Shown in pieces: positions 61,760 to 64,000 of a DNA stretch of 64,000 bases. Position 1 is the stretch's first letter. Every line of letters begins with the position of its first letter. Origin of the DNA: Martelella limonii. GTDB lineage: Bacteria > Pseudomonadota > Alphaproteobacteria > Rhizobiales > Rhizobiaceae. Under the pieces are notes generated by a model. It saw only the letters and a program-made list of their open reading frames with translations, ran no database searches and had not been told where the DNA came from. Both the position numbers and the translations under genes were made by a program. The stretch covers positions 147,286 through 211,285 of the forward strand of contig NZ_JABUOU010000004.1 of the NCBI RefSeq assembly GCF_013344475.1, read 5' to 3'.

Positions 61760-62149
61760 TCAGGGGTAGAGGTAGAGCCGGTCCCACGAATCGCGCGGGA
61801 TCTCATCGCCGAGCTTGAAGCTGAAGGATTTGATCGCGATCTCATCCCTGGCGGCAACGCAGCGGTAGGACAGCTTGTACCAACGCCCGCCTGATCTCAC
61901 CGCCGCACCCGGCGCTTCCATCGTCGTGCCGGTGACAGTGGTCGGCGCAAATGTATAGGCAATCACCTTGTCCGGGCTCATATCCTTGCGCGCATCGTCG
62001 ATGCGGCCTAGCGCCTCGACATCGCAGCGCTGCTCGAGCTTTTCTTCCGGATCCAGCTGATCGAGTTCGTCTTCGATCCGCTGACTGATGGCGAGTGCGG
62101 GGGCAGCGGTCAGTGCCAGCGCGATGAGCGCCATGTAAGCCGTCTTCAA
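61760..62149 (-). CDS. DUF930 secreted protein
   Basis: A 129-residue protein with signal peptide MKTAYMALIALALTAAPALA and the DUF930 pattern: LDPEEKLEQRCDVEALGRIDDARKDMSPDKVIAYTF, GAAVRSGGRWYKLSYRCVA and FSFKLGDEIPRDSW. Two cysteines (QRC and YRC) could pair in the periplasm. Function unknown; the family is largely rhizobial. It is divergent from the oligopeptidase gene and converges on the small-RNA locus. Confidence 0.8.
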   Translation of the reverse strand: MKTAYMALIALALTAAPALAISQRIEDELDQLDPEEKLEQRCDVEALGRIDDARKDMSPDKVIAYTFAPTTVTGTTMEAPGAAVRSGGRWYKLSYRCVAARDEIAIKSFSFKLGDEIPRDSWDRLYLYP

Positions 62150-62283
62150 TATCTATACTCCACGCATGTAAGCCCAGACCGGATGTCTGATCAGACGAAT
62201 GCGGCAAGTCTGCGGCCACCGCTTGATGTCCTTCTTCCTCCCCCCTATCTTGCCGCAAAACGAATAACCGGAAAGGTCTTCCC

Positions 62284-64000
62284 ATGGCGCATTTCAAGCC
62301 CCTCCCCGACGCGCCGAAAGCGGCGAAGCAGCCCCTCGAAGATACCCGGCACGGCAAGACCCGCACCGATGACTATGCCTGGCTCCGGGCTGCCGACTGG
62401 CAGAAGATGTTCAAGGATCCCGCGATCCTCGAGAAGGGCATCCGCGATCATCTCGAGGCGGAAAATGCCTATATGAAGGCCGCCATGGCGGACACCGAGG
62501 CGTTTCAGAAGACGCTGTTTGCCGAAATGCGCGGCCGCATCAAGGAAGACGACAGCTCCGTGCCCGCCAAGGACGGCCCCTATGCCTATGGCTCTGCCTT
62601 CCGCACGGGCGGCGAGCAGCCCTATTTCTATCGCATTCCCCGCGACGGCGATCACAAAGATGTGTCGCTGAGGACGATCCTCCTCGATGGCGACCATGAG
62701 GGAGAAGGAAAGTCCTATTTCGACCTCGGCAGTTTCGATCACACCACCGACCACGGGCGCGCGCTGTGGAGCTATGACGACAAGGGTTCGGAATTCTACA
62801 CGCTGAAGGTCCGCGACCTTGAAAGCGGCAAGGACCTCGACGATGTTCTCGAAAACACAGGCGGCGACGGTGTCTGGGCGCCGGACGGCAACAGCTTCTT
62901 CTATACCGAGGTCGACGAAAACCACCGCCCCTCCAAGGTCTACCACCACATCATCGGCACCGGCCAGGACGAGGACCGGCTGGTCTACGAGGAAAAGGAT
63001 CCCGGCTTCTTCGTCGGGCTTGGCGGTTCGCTGCTCGATGATTTCATCTTCATCGAGATTCACGACCATCAGACATCGGAAGTGCGGATCATTGCCACGG
63101 CCGATCTCGACGCGACGCCGGAGCTGGTGGCCGAACGCGAGACTTCGGTCGAATACGACCTCTGCGAAGGCGGCGATGTGTTCTACATCCTGACGAATGA
63201 GGGCGGCGCCAAGGATTTCAAGATCATGGAAACACCCGTCACCGCGCCTCAAAAAGCGAACTGGCGGGAGGTTGTGCCGCACCAGGACGGACGCCTGATC
63301 CTCGCGCATATGGTATTTGCCCGCCATCTCGTATGGCTCGAACGCGCCGGCGGCCTTCCCCGGATCGTGGTCCGCGATCGCAACAGCGGCGAGGAACATG
63401 CGATCGCTTTCGATGAGGAGGCCTATGCGCTCGGCCTCCAGGGCGCATCGGAATACGACACGGATGTCATCCGCTTCTCCTATTCCTCGATGACGACGCC
63501 GAGCCAGCTCTTCGACTACGACATGGCCACGCGGGAAAGGACACTGCTGAAAACCCAGGAAGTGCCCTCAGGCCATGACCCGGAGGAGTATGTGACGCGC
63601 CGCATCCAGGCGCGGGCGGAAGATGGCGAACTGGTCCCGGTCAGCCTCGTCTACCGGAAAGATACCCCGCTCGACGGGACCGCGCCGGCCCTGCTTTACG
63701 GTTACGGCGCCTATGGCATCACCATACCCGCCTCGTTTTCCACCAATTGCCTGTCGCTGGTCGACCGCGGCTTCGTCTATGCCATCGCCCATATCCGCGG
63801 CGGCAAGGACAAGGGCTTTGCCTGGTATGAAAACGGCAAGATGGAAAACAAGAAGAACACGTTTTCCGATTTCATCGCCGCAGCCGACGCGCTTGTTGCG
63901 GAAGGCTATACCTCATACGGCAATATCGTTGCCCAGGGCGGGTCTGCGGGCGGCATGCTGATGGGCGCCATCGCCAACATGGCTCCGGAGAAATTCGCAG
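62284..64000 (+). CDS. ptrB: Oligopeptidase B (S9A prolyl oligopeptidase family), 3' end cut
   Basis: The first 572 codons of a serine peptidase. The N-terminal beta-propeller gate begins DTRHGKTRTDDYAWLRA. The catalytic domain follows from about residue 430, with LLYGYGAYGI, AIAHIRGGKDKGFAWYENGK and the nucleophile elbow GGSAGG near the window end. The Asp and His of the triad should lie beyond base 64000; members are about 690-700 residues. Oligopeptidase B cuts short peptides after Arg or Lys in the cytosol. The ATG at 62284 has GGAAAGG seven bases upstream. The frame is open to the last base. Confidence 0.92.
   Translation, partial: MAHFKPLPDAPKAAKQPLEDTRHGKTRTDDYAWLRAADWQKMFKDPAILEKGIRDHLEAENAYMKAAMADTEAFQKTLFAEMRGRIKEDDSSVPAKDGPYAYGSAFRTGGEQPYFYRIPRDGDHKDVSLRTILLDGDHEGEGKSYFDLGSFDHTTDHGRALWSYDDKGSEFYTLKVRDLESGKDLDDVLENTGGDGVWAPDGNSFFYTEVDENHRPSKVYHHIIGTGQDEDRLVYEEKDPGFFVGLGGSLLDDFIFIEIHDHQTSEVRIIATADLDATPELVAERETSVEYDLCEGGDVFYILTNEGGAKDFKIMETPVTAPQKANWREVVPHQDGRLILAHMVFARHLVWLERAGGLPRIVVRDRNSGEEHAIAFDEEAYALGLQGASEYDTDVIRFSYSSMTTPSQLFDYDMATRERTLLKTQEVPSGHDPEEYVTRRIQARAEDGELVPVSLVYRKDTPLDGTAPALLYGYGAYGITIPASFSTNCLSLVDRGFVYAIAHIRGGKDKGFAWYENGKMENKKNTFSDFIAAADALVAEGYTSYGNIVAQGGSAGGMLMGAIANMAPEKFA

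Overview
The window is a GC-rich, gene-dense stretch of an alphaproteobacterial chromosome. It points to Hyphomicrobiales (Rhizobiales), close to Rhizobiaceae. Evidence for this: a RirA iron regulator, a mannosylfructose synthase/phosphatase pair like that of Agrobacterium, aerobic cobaltochelatase genes cobS-cobT, a three-gene transhydrogenase, an Lrp-type PutR-PutA pair, a DUF1127/CCUCCUCCC small-RNA locus, and a tRNA-His without G-1. The genus cannot be fixed from the sequence alone. No phage, insertion sequence, rRNA or CRISPR array was seen. Both ends cut a gene: asd at base 1 and an oligopeptidase B at base 64000.

Layout. 1-6.5 kb (minus): asd, two PAP2-type phosphatases, leuB, a lipoprotein polysaccharide deacetylase and glycerate 2-kinase. 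6.5-14 kb: mfpsA-mfppB behind a candidate general-stress (EcfG) promoter, bolA-like, J-domain protein, cobS, cobT and a phytase-like secreted esterase. 14-24 kb is iron-centred: a FecCD-type ABC transporter bracketed by two related binding proteins, a GH43 xylosidase, a class III aminotransferase, rirA and a ferric binding protein. 24-34 kb: a Wza-like exporter and an outer-membrane barrel, tRNA-His, a PdhS-like protein lacking the phospho-acceptor histidine, an iron permease, fructose-bisphosphate aldolase and a DeoR regulator. 34-43 kb: a thioredoxin-reductase-like flavoprotein with a divergent Rrf2 regulator, truncated haemoglobin, DUF423, an operon of VOC, HmuQ-type haem oxygenase, a small ORF and DUF2325, an extensin-like protein, pntAA-pntAB-pntB and a cytochrome aa3 subunit IV. 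43-56 kb is catabolic and transport: MFS carrier, TRAP permeases without a binding protein, a hydrolase/semialdehyde dehydrogenase/iron alcohol dehydrogenase operon divergent from a GntR regulator and a ribose-type ABC transporter, and a DJ-1/PfpI protein. 56-64 kb: DUF6500-like, putR/putA, DUF1127 with three CCTCCTCCC-loop hairpins, DUF930 and ptrB.

How the parts may work together. RirA sits in the window, and four loci within about 24 kb carry a TGA-N9-TCA iron-responsive box. Three share the tighter form TGATTA-N3-TACTCA. They front the two siderophore-type binding proteins and their permeases, the ferric binding protein, and the DUF2325-HmuQ operon, so a local iron/haem regulon is likely. 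The mannosylfructose genes and the DUF1127/small-RNA locus look like stress-response modules. The 47-56 kb cluster resembles a gamma-hydroxybutyrate-like (blcAB-like) oxidation route joined to its own regulator and importer; its true substrate is unknown.
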